Source: JAGXQV01 sp964527565 (GTDB lineage Bacteria > Pseudomonadota > Gammaproteobacteria > Burkholderiales > Sulfuricellaceae). From it: DNA of 63,591 nt. A program made the translations under genes and the position numbers. This document shows positions 7,358-16,127 of this stretch, piece after piece. Positions within the stretch are counted from its first letter, which is position 1; each line of letters starts with the position of its first letter. The stretch is taken from NCBI GenBank assembly GCA_964527565.1, contig CAZGOY010000015.1, forward strand, positions 1 through 63,591, written 5' to 3'. The notes beneath the pieces are model-generated. The model had not been told where the DNA came from and made no database searches. It was given only the letters and a program-made list of their open reading frames with translations.

Positions 7358-8313
7358 GCGGCCATCACCCGCTCTACGGCGGCAATCACCGCCGCCACCT
7401 CCGGCGCCTTGCCGCGGCCGCCGAGGTTAAGCGCGCGCGGCCCCGCGTGGACGCCGGTCAGCCCCGGTTCGGTGGCGACATACAGCGCCACCACCGGCAC
7501 GTCGAGGGCGGCGGCCAGGTGCGCCAGGCCGGTATCCACGCCCACGGTGACGCGCGCGCGCGCCAGCAGGTCCGCCGCCTCGCCGAGTGTGAGACGCGGC
7601 GGCACGATGGCGCCGGGGATGTGTTCGGCTAGGCGCGCGCTGCGCTCCCGTTCGCGCGCGCTGCCCCAGGGCAGCACACAAGTCATGCCGTGCGCCTGGA
7701 AATACGCGCCCAGCGCAATCCAGTGCGCTTCCGCCCACAATTTGTCGTCGCGGCTGGTGGCATGGAGAAAGACCGCATGGTCGCCGCCGGGCAGCCAGGG
7801 CAGGGCGCCCCCCGGCGCGCGGATGCCGTAATCGGCGGGCGTATCCGCGGCATAGCCCAGCACCCGTGCTGCCAGTTGGCGATTGCGCGTCACGGCATGC
7901 AGCGATTTTTCGACATGCACGCGGTAGTCATAGAACAGCGCCGCCAGCGGCTCGCGTGCACTTTTCAGGTCCAGGCCGGCGCGGCTGCCGTGCGCCAGAC
8001 GGGCGATCAGGGCGCTTTTCAGCAGGCCCTGGCTGTCCAGCACGATGTCCCAGGTTTCTTCCCGCAAAGCTTTCGCAAAGGCGCGCATTTCCGTGCGCGT
8101 TTCCCGTGCGAGCAAGGATTTGCGCCAGCGCCGCAGCGCCACCGGAAAAATACGTTTGACCCCCGGGTGCAGTGCCGGAATCGCGGCAAAGGACTCTTCC
8201 GCCACCCAGTCGATTTCCGCTTCCGGGAAGTGCGCAAGGATGTCGCTGACCACCGGCAGGTTGTGGACGACATCGCCCAGCGAGGAGGTTTTGACCAGCA
8301 GGATTTTCAGCAT
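7354..8313 (-). CDS. waaC: LPS heptosyltransferase I
   Basis: 319 residues, GT9 family. Adds the first L-glycero-D-manno-heptose to Kdo2-lipid A from ADP-heptose at the cytoplasmic face. Visible landmarks are the N-terminal KTSSLGDVVHNLPVVSD loop, DIVLDSQGLLKSAL, and the C-terminal GVDTGLAHLAAALDVPVVALY nucleotide-binding segment that distinguishes heptosyltransferases. Start ATG 8313 leads directly into the beta-strand LKILLVK. It forms a two-gene unit with waaA and is divergent from the Phd/PIN toxin-antitoxin pair. Confidence 0.94.
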   Translation of the reverse strand: MLKILLVKTSSLGDVVHNLPVVSDILAHFPEAEIDWVAEESFAAIPALHPGVKRIFPVALRRWRKSLLARETRTEMRAFAKALREETWDIVLDSQGLLKSALIARLAHGSRAGLDLKSAREPLAALFYDYRVHVEKSLHAVTRNRQLAARVLGYAADTPADYGIRAPGGALPWLPGGDHAVFLHATSRDDKLWAEAHWIALGAYFQAHGMTCVLPWGSARERERSARLAEHIPGAIVPPRLTLGEAADLLARARVTVGVDTGLAHLAAALDVPVVALYVATEPGLTGVHAGPRALNLGGRGKAPEVAAVIAAVERVMAA

Positions 8314-8362
8314 GGCGGCATTTTAGCCGAACTTGCCGCCGCCGGCCTTGCACAATCTCACC

Positions 8363-8395
8363 TTGACTCGACAACATTGGTCACATAAAGTGACC
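8363..8395 (+). promoter_or_regulatory. Promoter with overlapping palindromic operator for the Phd/PIN pair
   Basis: TTGACT (8363-8368) is followed at about 16 nt by CATAAA as a -10-like box. The palindrome GGTCAC-ATAAA-GTGACC (8379-8395) covers that -10, a layout expected for autorepression by a Phd-type antitoxin. ATG of the antitoxin follows 18 nt later with AGAGGG as ribosome site. Confidence 0.65.
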
Positions 8396-8412
8396 ACATT
8401 AGAGGGGTGCCC

Positions 8413-8640
8413 ATGCCGCAATTCAATATCGCCGAAGCCAAGGCCCATTTTTCAGAGCTGGTGCAAAAGGCCATGCTAGGGGAAGAAGTCGTCATCGCCA
8501 AGGACAACAAGCCCCTGCTCAGGCTGATGCCGCTGACACCGTCTTCACAGGCACGCCTGCCTGGTTCGGCAAAGGGGCGTGTCCTGTTCATGGCGGAAGA
8601 TTTCGATGCCATGCCCGGTGACTTCAAGGACTACGTCTGA
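8413..8640 (+). CDS. Phd/YefM-family antitoxin
   Basis: 75 residues from ATG 8413; a GTG at 8407 is too close to the ribosome site. The N-terminal FNIAEAKAHFSELVQKA and VVIAKDNKPLLRLMPL are the DNA-binding part of Phd/YefM antitoxins; the acidic tail MAEDFDAMPGDFKDYV is the part that usually masks the toxin. It is paired with a PIN-domain toxin whose ATG overlaps its stop by one base. Expected to repress its own promoter, which carries a palindrome over the -10. Confidence 0.88.
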   Translation: MPQFNIAEAKAHFSELVQKAMLGEEVVIAKDNKPLLRLMPLTPSSQARLPGSAKGRVLFMAEDFDAMPGDFKDYV

Positions 8641-9026
8641 TGAAGCTGTTGCTGGATACCCATGCCTTCCTGTGGTGGGTGAACGATGCGCCGGAACTTT
8701 CTGCCAAGGCGCGCAAGGTGATTGCCGACCCGGCCAATGAATGCCTGCTGAGCCTGGCCAGTTGCTGGGAGATGGCCATCAAGACCAGTATCGGCAAACT
8801 GAAGTTGCAGGGCACGGTGGAACGCTTCATTCCCGAGCAACTTGCCGCCAACAACTTCGGTAGCCTGGACATCGCCTTCCGCCACGTGGCGCGGGTTGCC
8901 GCTCTGTCCTTCCATCATCGCGACCCTTTCGACCGGCTGCTGGCGGCACAATCCCTGGAAGACCATCTACCCATCGTTTCCGCCGATGCCATTTTTCAGG
9001 CGTATGGTGCCCGGCGCATCTGGTAA
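8640..9026 (+). CDS. PIN-domain ribonuclease toxin (VapC-like)
   Basis: 128 residues. PIN fold with the four acidic positions: Asp6 in LLLDTHAFLWW, Glu in SCWEMAIK, Asp in HHRDPFDRLLAAQ and Asp in IVSADAIF. Such toxins cleave tRNA or other RNA in a Mg2+-dependent way when released from their antitoxin. The DTHAFLWW and RDPFDRLL pattern marks the PIN group usually paired with Phd-type antitoxins. Its stop abuts the next glycosyltransferase start (ATG 9026), so the TA pair and LPS genes may share a transcript. Confidence 0.9.
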   Translation: MKLLLDTHAFLWWVNDAPELSAKARKVIADPANECLLSLASCWEMAIKTSIGKLKLQGTVERFIPEQLAANNFGSLDIAFRHVARVAALSFHHRDPFDRLLAAQSLEDHLPIVSADAIFQAYGARRIW

Positions 9027-9802
9027 TGGACAGACTTCCCCTTTCCGCCGTCATCATCACGCGCAACGAAGCGGGCTGCATTCGCGCCTGCCTGGAGAGC
9101 GTCGCCTTTGCCGACGACATCGTGGTGGTGGATTCCGGCAGCGACGACGGCACGCCGGACATCGCCCGGCAATGCGGGGCGCGGGTGTTTCATCACGACT
9201 GGCTGGGGTTTGGCAAACAGAAACAGCTTGCCGTTTCCTGCGCGGCCCACGATTGGGTGCTGTGCCTGGATGCCGACGAGCGCGTCAGCCCCGCTTTGCG
9301 CGCCGACATTGCGGAAGCCTTGCGCGACTCCAGTCGCGTGGCCTGGCGTTTCCCGCGTTGCAACCGTTTCATGGGGCGCTGGCTGCGCCACGGCGAAGGC
9401 TATCCCGACTTGAGCCTGCGCCTGTTTCACCGTGGACACGCGCGCTGGAGCGAGGATGCCGTGCATGAAAAGGTGCTGTGCGACGCCGCCCCCGGCACGC
9501 TGTCCGGCGATTTGTTGCACGAATCCGGCGAAACCCTCTTGGGCTATCTGGAAAAGCAGAACCGTTATACCACCTTGCAGGCGCAGGCCCTGTTCGCGGC
9601 GGGCGCACGGGCCGGTGTTGGCCGTTTGCTGTTCAGCCCGTGGCTGCGGTTTATCAAATTCTATTTCCTGCGCCTGGGGCTGCTCGACGGCGTGCCGGGG
9701 CTGGTGCACATCCTGATCGGTTGCGGTAACAGTTTCGTCAAGTACGCCAAGTTGATCGAACTGAACCGGATGAAAACCCCGCATGACTTAAACGGGGAAT
9801 AG
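9026..9802 (+). CDS. Family 2 glycosyltransferase, WaaE/KdtX-like
   Basis: 258 residues. GT-A fold with LSAVIITRNEAGCI at the N-terminus, VVDSGSDDGT, and metal-binding DADE (about residue 89-92), then the LRLFHRGHARWSEDAVHEK segment typical of LPS-core beta-1,4-glucosyltransferases of the WaaE/KdtX group. It most likely adds glucose to heptose I of the LPS core on the cytoplasmic side; a hydrophobic C-terminal helix pair could attach it to the membrane. The start overlaps the toxin stop by one base and the epimerase begins 2 nt downstream. Confidence 0.83.
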   Translation: MDRLPLSAVIITRNEAGCIRACLESVAFADDIVVVDSGSDDGTPDIARQCGARVFHHDWLGFGKQKQLAVSCAAHDWVLCLDADERVSPALRADIAEALRDSSRVAWRFPRCNRFMGRWLRHGEGYPDLSLRLFHRGHARWSEDAVHEKVLCDAAPGTLSGDLLHESGETLLGYLEKQNRYTTLQAQALFAAGARAGVGRLLFSPWLRFIKFYFLRLGLLDGVPGLVHILIGCGNSFVKYAKLIELNRMKTPHDLNGE

Positions 9803-9804
9803 CC

Positions 9805-10812
<1,008 letters not shown>

Positions 10813-10961
10813 TGTCCGGCCAAGGGCCTGTCCATGAACAATTTGGACAATTATGGGTGTGCTGGCGGGATGCGATGCAAGGCGCCGTGCCATTTCGCAC
10901 ACCTGCGCCATTTCACGCGGCACAATGGCTTTCCATGTGTTGAAATAAAACGGATTTTTCT
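10813..10961. other. Spacer between epimerase and copper receptor
   Basis: No plausible gene, hairpin terminator or repeat was recognised in this stretch. The sigma-54-like element begins immediately after it. Confidence 0.5.
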
Positions 10962-10977
10962 TGGCACAAGGCTTGCG
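10962..10977 (+). promoter_or_regulatory. Sigma-54-type promoter upstream of the copper receptor
   Basis: TGGCACA-AGGC-TTGCG matches the -24/-12 consensus (TGGCAC, N5, TTGC) with the GG and GC dinucleotides 10 nt apart. It lies 49 nt before the receptor ATG. No typical -35/-10 pair was recognised in the spacer. An enhancer-binding regulator would be needed; none is encoded nearby. Confidence 0.7.
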
Positions 10978-11025
10978 TAAGAGACGGGGTTCCTATTTCG
11001 CAACCCTTGACGGAGAAAAATCCCA

Positions 11026-13101
11026 ATGAAAACAAAAATTCTGCTTACCCTGCCCGCCGCGACGCTGCTGGTCGGCAACGCGCTGGCGGCCGATGCGCCC
11101 AAGGTGGCGCGCCTGGAAGAAGTGGTGGTCACCGCGCCGATGATGGTGGAACCGCTGGTCGTGACCACCGACCCGAAAGCGCCGCGCCAACCGATTCCGG
11201 CGCATGACGGCGCCGATTACCTGAAGAACATTCCCGGCTTCTCCGTAGTGCGCAAGGGCGGCACCGACGGCGACCCGGTGCTGCGCGGCATGGCAGCCTC
11301 GCGCCTCAACATCCTGCTGGACAACGAGCACATCCTCGGCGGTTGCGGCGGCCGCATGGACCCGCCCACCGCCTACGTGTTCCCGGAATCCTATGACCGC
11401 GTCACCGTCATCAAGGGGCCGCAGACCGTACTGTACGGGCCGGGCAACTCCGCCGGCACGGTATTGTTCGAGCGCACCATCAAGCGTTTCGACCAGCCGG
11501 GCGTGAAATTCAACGGCAGCCTGACCGCCGGCAGCTTCGGGCGCAACGACCAGGTGGCGGACGTGCGCGCGGGCAACCAGGACTTCTATTTCCAGGGCAC
11601 CGGCACGCGCACCGACGCCAACAACTACAAGGACGGCGACGGGCGCACCGTGCATTCCGCCTATACGCGCTGGAGCACCAACGCCGCCGTGGGCTGGACG
11701 CCGGATGCCAACACCCGCCTGGAATTGTCCGGTGCGGTCAGCGACGGCGAGGCGGCTTACGGCGACCGCGCCATGGACGGCGTGAAGTTCGCGCGCGAAA
11801 ACGTCGGCCTGAAATTCGAGAAGAACAAGATTTCCGCGCTGGTCGATAAAATCGAGGCGCAGGCCTACTACAACTACGTCGATCACGTGATGGACAACTA
11901 CTCCATGCGCGCCAAGCCCGCCACCACCATGTTCATGGTCAACAACCCCGACCGCGAGACCACCGGCGGGCGCGTGGTCGTGGGCCTCAATTTCTCGAAG
12001 GACACCAAGGCGAAGCTGGGCATGGACTACCAGGCCAACACCCACACCTTGCGCGTGGCCAGCAACATGATGAGCGCGCCGAATTTCGCGGTCGGCGCGC
12101 GTAATGAAGATGCCAACTTCCGCAACTACGGCCTGTTCGGCGAGTTGACGCACCATCTCAACCAGCAGGACAAGCTGGTCGGCGGCCTGCGCGTCGACGA
12201 CTGGAATGCCGAGGATCGCCGTGCCGCCACCCTGAGCGCGCGCGATGCCGCCGGACTGATGTATTCCTATACCAATCCGACATCCGGCCAAAGCCGTGAT
12301 ACCACACTCACCAGCGGTTTCGCGCGCTGGGAGCGTGATCTGACCACCTCGCCGACCACGCTGTATGCCGGTCTGGGCCGCACCGAGCGCTTCCCGGATT
12401 ACTGGGAACTGATTTCCGCCAACAAGGAAAGCGCCGCCAGCGGCAGCGCCTTCAACACCAACCCGGAAAAAACCACCCAGCTCGACATCGGCGCGACCTA
12501 TAACGCCGACCGCATGACCGCCTCGCTTTCCGGCTTTTACAACCAGATCGACGACTACATCATGGTGCAGTCGCGGGTGAACAAGACTTATATGGCCGGG
12601 GTGCGCTCCATCTCCGTGGTGCGCAACATCGATGCCACCACCTGGGGCGGCGAAGCGGGCGTGACCTATAAATTGAGCGACACCTGGAAAGCCGATGCGG
12701 CGCTGTCCTACGTGCGCGGCGACAACGACACCGACGGTACGGCGCTGGCGCAATTGCCGCCGCTGGAAGGACGCCTGGGCGTGAACTACGACAATAAGGT
12801 GTGGACGGTGGGCGCCCTGTGGCGCCTGGTTTCCGCGCAGGATCGTGTCGATGCCAACAAGGGCACCATCGTCGGCCAGGACATCGGCGCCACCAGCGGT
12901 TTCGGTATCTTTTCCGTCAACGGCGGCTACCGCGCGAAGAAGGGCGTGCTGATCAGCGGCGGCATCGACAATCTGCTCGACAAGACCTACGCCGAGCATA
13001 TCAGCCGCGCCGGCGCCATGGTGGCCGGTTACGAGCGCACCACGCGCATCAACGAGCCGGGACGCACCGCCTGGCTCAAGCTGAACGTCACGCTCGACTG
13101 A
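11026..13101 (+). CDS. TonB-dependent copper receptor (OprC/NosA family)
   Basis: 691 residues. Signal peptide MKTKILLTLPAATLLVGNALA, TonB box region LEEVVVTAP, plug domain (about residues 55-155) and a 22-strand-type beta barrel ending in LKLNVTLD. The plug contains GGCGGRMDPPTAYVFPE, a hallmark of the OprC/NosA copper receptors. Cys107-x3-Met111 and His287-x-Met289 (DHVMD) match the CxxxM/HxM copper site described for Pseudomonas OprC. It should import copper across the outer membrane, energised by TonB-ExbBD, perhaps for nitrous-oxide reductase or other cuproenzymes. Preceded by a sigma-54-like promoter and followed by a strong terminator, so it is monocistronic. Confidence 0.92.
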   Translation: MKTKILLTLPAATLLVGNALAADAPKVARLEEVVVTAPMMVEPLVVTTDPKAPRQPIPAHDGADYLKNIPGFSVVRKGGTDGDPVLRGMAASRLNILLDNEHILGGCGGRMDPPTAYVFPESYDRVTVIKGPQTVLYGPGNSAGTVLFERTIKRFDQPGVKFNGSLTAGSFGRNDQVADVRAGNQDFYFQGTGTRTDANNYKDGDGRTVHSAYTRWSTNAAVGWTPDANTRLELSGAVSDGEAAYGDRAMDGVKFARENVGLKFEKNKISALVDKIEAQAYYNYVDHVMDNYSMRAKPATTMFMVNNPDRETTGGRVVVGLNFSKDTKAKLGMDYQANTHTLRVASNMMSAPNFAVGARNEDANFRNYGLFGELTHHLNQQDKLVGGLRVDDWNAEDRRAATLSARDAAGLMYSYTNPTSGQSRDTTLTSGFARWERDLTTSPTTLYAGLGRTERFPDYWELISANKESAASGSAFNTNPEKTTQLDIGATYNADRMTASLSGFYNQIDDYIMVQSRVNKTYMAGVRSISVVRNIDATTWGGEAGVTYKLSDTWKADAALSYVRGDNDTDGTALAQLPPLEGRLGVNYDNKVWTVGALWRLVSAQDRVDANKGTIVGQDIGATSGFGIFSVNGGYRAKKGVLISGGIDNLLDKTYAEHISRAGAMVAGYERTTRINEPGRTAWLKLNVTLD

Positions 13102-13152
13102 CGCCGGACTTCACACTCGGCTGATGCTGGCCGAAAACTCCTCCGATCTGAC

Positions 13153-13179
13153 AGCCCGTCCTTGCGACGGGCTTTTTTT
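13153..13179 (+). terminator. Rho-independent terminator of the copper receptor gene
   Basis: AGCCCGTC-CTTGC-GACGGGCT followed by a run of T. An 8-bp GC-rich stem plus T-tract 52 nt after the receptor stop is a textbook intrinsic terminator. Confidence 0.93.
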
Positions 13180-13229
13180 CGCAGGGAGTCATGGTATATT
13201 TTCGGGTATTCCCTGGAGAGAAGAACGCC

Positions 13230-13478
13230 ATGAAGACCATTGAATTGTCCGATGCGCTGGCAAGGCGCATCGAGTTGATTGCCGTTGAAGCCGGCCGTCA
13301 ACCCAGCGAAATCCTTCCATTCGTCATACGTGACGGGATCGGCTACACAGAAAATTTCATTCGCCGGATCAAGTCCGGCATGGCGGATGCCGATGCCGGG
13401 AATCTGCTGGATCATGAATCCGTCATGGCCGAAATAGAATCCCTGTTCAATCATGACGAAAAGCAAAAAGCGGCTTGA
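13230..13478 (+). CDS. Ribbon-helix-helix-type antitoxin (RelB/ParD-like)
   Basis: 82 residues from ATG 13230, which has CTGGAGAG just upstream; an ATG at 13191 lies in the promoter (TATATT at 13196). N-terminal MKTIELSDALARRIELIAVEAG followed by RQPSEILPFVIRDGIGY resembles a short RHH/CopG DNA-binding unit, then an acidic C-terminal part. It overlaps the following RelE/ParE toxin by 26 nt in a different frame, the usual TA layout. Confidence 0.75.
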   Translation: MKTIELSDALARRIELIAVEAGRQPSEILPFVIRDGIGYTENFIRRIKSGMADADAGNLLDHESVMAEIESLFNHDEKQKAA

Positions 13479-13758
13479 ATGGACGGCAACCGCCACGGCT
13501 GAATTACGCGAAGGCATAACCTATTACCATGAAAGAAATCCGCTGGCGGCCAGGCGCATGGCAACTGAAATTGCCCGCGCAGCCCAAAGCCTGATTGCCG
13601 AACCGCTGGCACATCCCGGAAAAACCGGGCGCATGAAAGGCACACGGGAACTCGTGGTCGGGCACAACGTGCCATATACGCTGATTTACCGGGAAAAACC
13701 AGGCAATCCCGGCAATATTGAAATCCTCGGCTGCCTGCATCAATCGCGAGAATTTTAG
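13453..13758 (+). CDS. RelE/ParE-family toxin
   Basis: 101 residues. Pattern of the RelE/ParE superfamily: LEWTATATAELREGITYYHERNPLAA at the N-terminus, GRMKGTRELVVGHNVPYTLIYRE and a terminal beta strand IEILGCLHQSREF. ParE members poison gyrase and RelE members cut mRNA on the ribosome; the LVVxxxPYxxxYR pattern leans to ParE/RelE of the plasmid-stabilisation type. Coupled to the overlapping antitoxin. Confidence 0.88.
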   Translation: MTKSKKRLEWTATATAELREGITYYHERNPLAARRMATEIARAAQSLIAEPLAHPGKTGRMKGTRELVVGHNVPYTLIYREKPGNPGNIEILGCLHQSREF

Positions 13759-13782
13759 CCCCCGCTCCGATATGTTTTTTCG

Positions 13783-14649
13783 TCAGTCCCGCACCCGGTT
13801 CATGATTTCCGCGATGATTTCCGGCTTCTGGAAAGGCAGGGCATGGTCTGCCCCCGCGATGAGATGGCATTGCCAGCCGTCGTATTGCGCGGCGAAGGAT
13901 TGGCACAGCGCGTAGCCTTCCGGGTGCGAGCGCCCGCCGATGAAGGCGCCGACCTGCGCCTGCGCGGCGGCCAGCGCCTGCCGGTCGAGGCGCTGGCTGG
14001 CCTCGAACACGCATTCGATGGCGCAGGCCAGCCCCGCCGGACGGTGCGCGAGACGCCCGCGCACGATGTCCTCGTTTTTCGAGCCGCGCGTGCGGTTGGG
14101 CGCAATCGCGTCGAGGAACAGTTCCAGTCCGGCATCGACGTGTTCCAGGTGGCGCAGCCGCCTGGCGGCATGGCGCATCAGCTCGCGGCTGGCGATGGCC
14201 TCGCTGTCGTTCAATTTGCCGAACAGGGCCGGTTCGAGTAGAAAGGTGTCGCCCACCGACGCCGGGCGCGCGGCCTTGAGCAGCATGGCGGCCAGCCCGC
14301 CGAAGGAATATCCGCCCAGATCGAAGGCATTCCAGCCGAGATGGTCGAGCAGGGCCGCGATGTCGCCCACTACCTCTTCGATGGTGAAATCGTGCTCGCG
14401 GCGGTCGGGATAGTGGGTCTTGCCCGCGCCGCGCAAGTCGGGCACCAGGATTTCATGCCAGCGCGCGAGATGCGGCAGGATGCCGCCCCAGGTGATCGCA
14501 CCGGCCACCCCGCCGCCGTGCAACAACAACAGGCGGCGCGACGGCGCCCGGCTGGGCCGATACACGCGGTAATAAAGCGCCTGTTGCGGAAGATGCAGGG
14601 TATCCCGCAAGGCGGGTTGCAGCAGGTCAACGCTTTTCAGACTGGACAT
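13783..14649 (-). CDS. Alpha/beta hydrolase
   Basis: 288 residues from ATG 14649 (a TTG at 14670 is an alternative; neither has a strong ribosome site). Alpha/beta-hydrolase fold: LLLLHGGGVAGAITWGG oxyanion loop, LVPDLRGAGKT, nucleophile elbow GYSFGG with the serine, and the C-terminal GADHAL with the catalytic histidine. Substrate cannot be inferred. It stands alone between two TA pairs, convergent with the RelE-type toxin on its left. Confidence 0.85.
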   Translation of the reverse strand: MSSLKSVDLLQPALRDTLHLPQQALYYRVYRPSRAPSRRLLLLHGGGVAGAITWGGILPHLARWHEILVPDLRGAGKTHYPDRREHDFTIEEVVGDIAALLDHLGWNAFDLGGYSFGGLAAMLLKAARPASVGDTFLLEPALFGKLNDSEAIASRELMRHAARRLRHLEHVDAGLELFLDAIAPNRTRGSKNEDIVRGRLAHRPAGLACAIECVFEASQRLDRQALAAAQAQVGAFIGGRSHPEGYALCQSFAAQYDGWQCHLIAGADHALPFQKPEIIAEIMNRVRD

Positions 14650-14697
14650 TTCATGAACCGGGAAAACCAATCACCCGTTTGTGCTGCCTTGCTACCA

Positions 14698-15003
14698 TCA
14701 ATGACACGGCCAATTCCCAATCGCCGACACATCTCGCGCATGATGCAGCACCCGCGCAACCACAATTCCGTCGGCATCGACAAAATAAAACAGCAGATAC
14801 GGCGTTGACGTCGGCCAACTGCGCAGGCCCGCCGCCAGTTCGTCGCGCACCCGGCCCATTTTCGGCTGCTGGAGCAGAATGCGTGTTTCGGCGTCGATCC
14901 GGTCAAGCAAGCTGTCCGCCGCGTCAATACTGTCCCCGGCAATGTACAGCCAAGCCTCCAGCAAATCGTTTTCCGCGCTGGCGGAATGACGAATCTTTCC
15001 CAC
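14698..15003 (-). CDS. parE: ParE-family toxin
   Basis: 101 residues. IRHSASAENDLLEAWLYIAGDS at the N-terminus and the C-terminal YLLFYFVDADGIVVARVLHHARD are classic ParE features; ParE toxins inhibit DNA gyrase. Begins at the last base of the antitoxin stop, so translation is coupled to parD. Confidence 0.92.
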   Translation of the reverse strand: MGKIRHSASAENDLLEAWLYIAGDSIDAADSLLDRIDAETRILLQQPKMGRVRDELAAGLRSWPTSTPYLLFYFVDADGIVVARVLHHARDVSAIGNWPCH

Positions 15004-15275
15004 TATGCCGACCGCTGCGCTGCCAGTTTCGCCCGACCGCGCGCCTTGATTTCGTTCATGTTCAGCTCGCGCACTCGGCCGGCCGCAATGTCGGCTACAC
15101 CTTGGGCAATGTCCGCTTTCAGACTGACCAGATTGGCCGCTTGTACGTCCTGATAGGTCTCGAATAAACGCAGCGCCTCGCGGATCACTTCGCTGGCAGA
15201 ACTGTAGCGACCGGATTCGACATGCTGGCGCACGCGGTTTTCCAACTCGGGGGGCAGGGATACGTTAAGCGACAT
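15003..15275 (-). CDS. parD: ParD-family antitoxin
   Basis: 90 residues from ATG 15275, which has CTGGAG upstream. MSLNVSLPPELENRVRQHVESGRYSSASEVIREALRLFE is the ribbon-helix-helix ParD DNA-binding domain; the remaining C-terminal helix (LKADIAQGVADIAAGRVREL) binds the toxin. Expected to autorepress the parDE promoter, which must lie between here and the ABC transporter end at 15405. Confidence 0.93.
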   Translation of the reverse strand: MSLNVSLPPELENRVRQHVESGRYSSASEVIREALRLFETYQDVQAANLVSLKADIAQGVADIAAGRVRELNMNEIKARGRAKLAAQRSA

Positions 15276-15370
15276 GGCGCGCTCCAGTGGATGACAGAAT
15301 ATGACATAGTTTGACATCAAATCCGCTTCCGTGCGCAATTTCCGCCGCCCCACCATCGGCAACATTCACC

Positions 15371-15407
15371 TACGGGCGTGGGTGGCATTCATGGAATATC
15401 CGGGTCA
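15371..15407. repeat. Partial copy (end only) of the intergenic palindromic element
   Basis: GGGTGGCATTCATGGAATAT followed by CCGGGTCAG matches the right-hand end of the elements at 22.0 and 62.6 kb. The two arms and spacer are missing. The TCA within it is the stop codon of the minus-strand ABC ATPase. Confidence 0.7.
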
Positions 15408-16127
15408 GAAAAAAGAAAACGGCAGATGGCCGTACAGCATTTCCAGATTGGCGCGCGTCAACACGGTTTCCGCCGCGCCGGACAGAATGCGTCCTTCCCC
15501 GTACATCAACAGCGCGTGCGTGCAGTGGCGCAGCGCCCACCAGGGCTCGTGCAGCACCATCACCACGGCGCTTGCCTGCGGCGCGGCCAGTCCGCGCAAC
15601 AGCGCCATGACGCTGCCCTGATGGCGCAAGTCGAGGTGTTGCAGGGGTTCGTCGAGGCAATACAGGCGCGGCGCCTGGGCCAGCAGCTGGGCGATGCGCA
15701 CACGCTGGCGCTCGCCGCCGGAAAGCGTGCCCAGGCGCCGCCCGGAAAATTCCTGCATCCCGCAGCGGCGCAAGGCATCGCGGGAGGCCGTTTCATCCTC
15801 GCCGTCGTGGGGAAAACGGCCGAGGCGCACGTATTCGTCAACCGTGCCCCAATATTCCGGCGCCTCGCCCTGCGGCAACAGGCCGATGCCGCGCGCCAGC
15901 TCGCGCCGCGCGAATTCCGCCAGGGGGCGTCCCTGCAACAGGATGCGGCCTTGTTCGCACGGAGCCAGGCCGCTCAAGGCGTGCAGCAGGGTGGTCTTGC
16001 CGCTGCCGTTGCCGCCGAGAATCGCCCAGCATTCCCCGGCGCGGATGTCGAACGACAATGCTTGGCACAGGGTTTTCCCCGGAACGGCGAGGGTCAGGTT
16101 CTCGACCTGGAGCAAGGGAGGGGTCAT
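15405..16127 (-). CDS. ABC transporter ATP-binding protein (FecE/BtuD family)
   Basis: 240 residues from ATG 16127. Walker A GGNGSGKTT, Q-loop LLPQGE, signature LSGGERQR and Walker B RLYCLDEP are all present, so it should be an active ATPase of an iron-chelate, heme or cobalamin importer. It overlaps the permease by 4 nt. No periplasmic binding protein gene lies nearby. Its stop codon is the TGA at the end of an intergenic repeat, so the natural C-terminus may have been changed when the repeat arrived. Confidence 0.88.
   Translation of the reverse strand: MTPPLLQVENLTLAVPGKTLCQALSFDIRAGECWAILGGNGSGKTTLLHALSGLAPCEQGRILLQGRPLAEFARRELARGIGLLPQGEAPEYWGTVDEYVRLGRFPHDGEDETASRDALRRCGMQEFSGRRLGTLSGGERQRVRIAQLLAQAPRLYCLDEPLQHLDLRHQGSVMALLRGLAAPQASAVVMVLHEPWWALRHCTHALLMYGEGRILSGAAETVLTRANLEMLYGHLPFSFF

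Noticed and set aside
10993..12999. 668-residue open frame antisense to the copper receptor gene
   Set aside because: It mirrors a strongly supported receptor, has low-complexity His/Gly/Ala/Val-rich composition and no recognisable domain; long antisense frames are expected in GC-rich codon usage.
14641..14670. Copy of the intergenic element end at the alpha/beta hydrolase start (CATTTCATGAACCGGG)
   Set aside because: Only about 14 nt resemble the element end and neither arms nor spacer are present, so chance similarity cannot be excluded.
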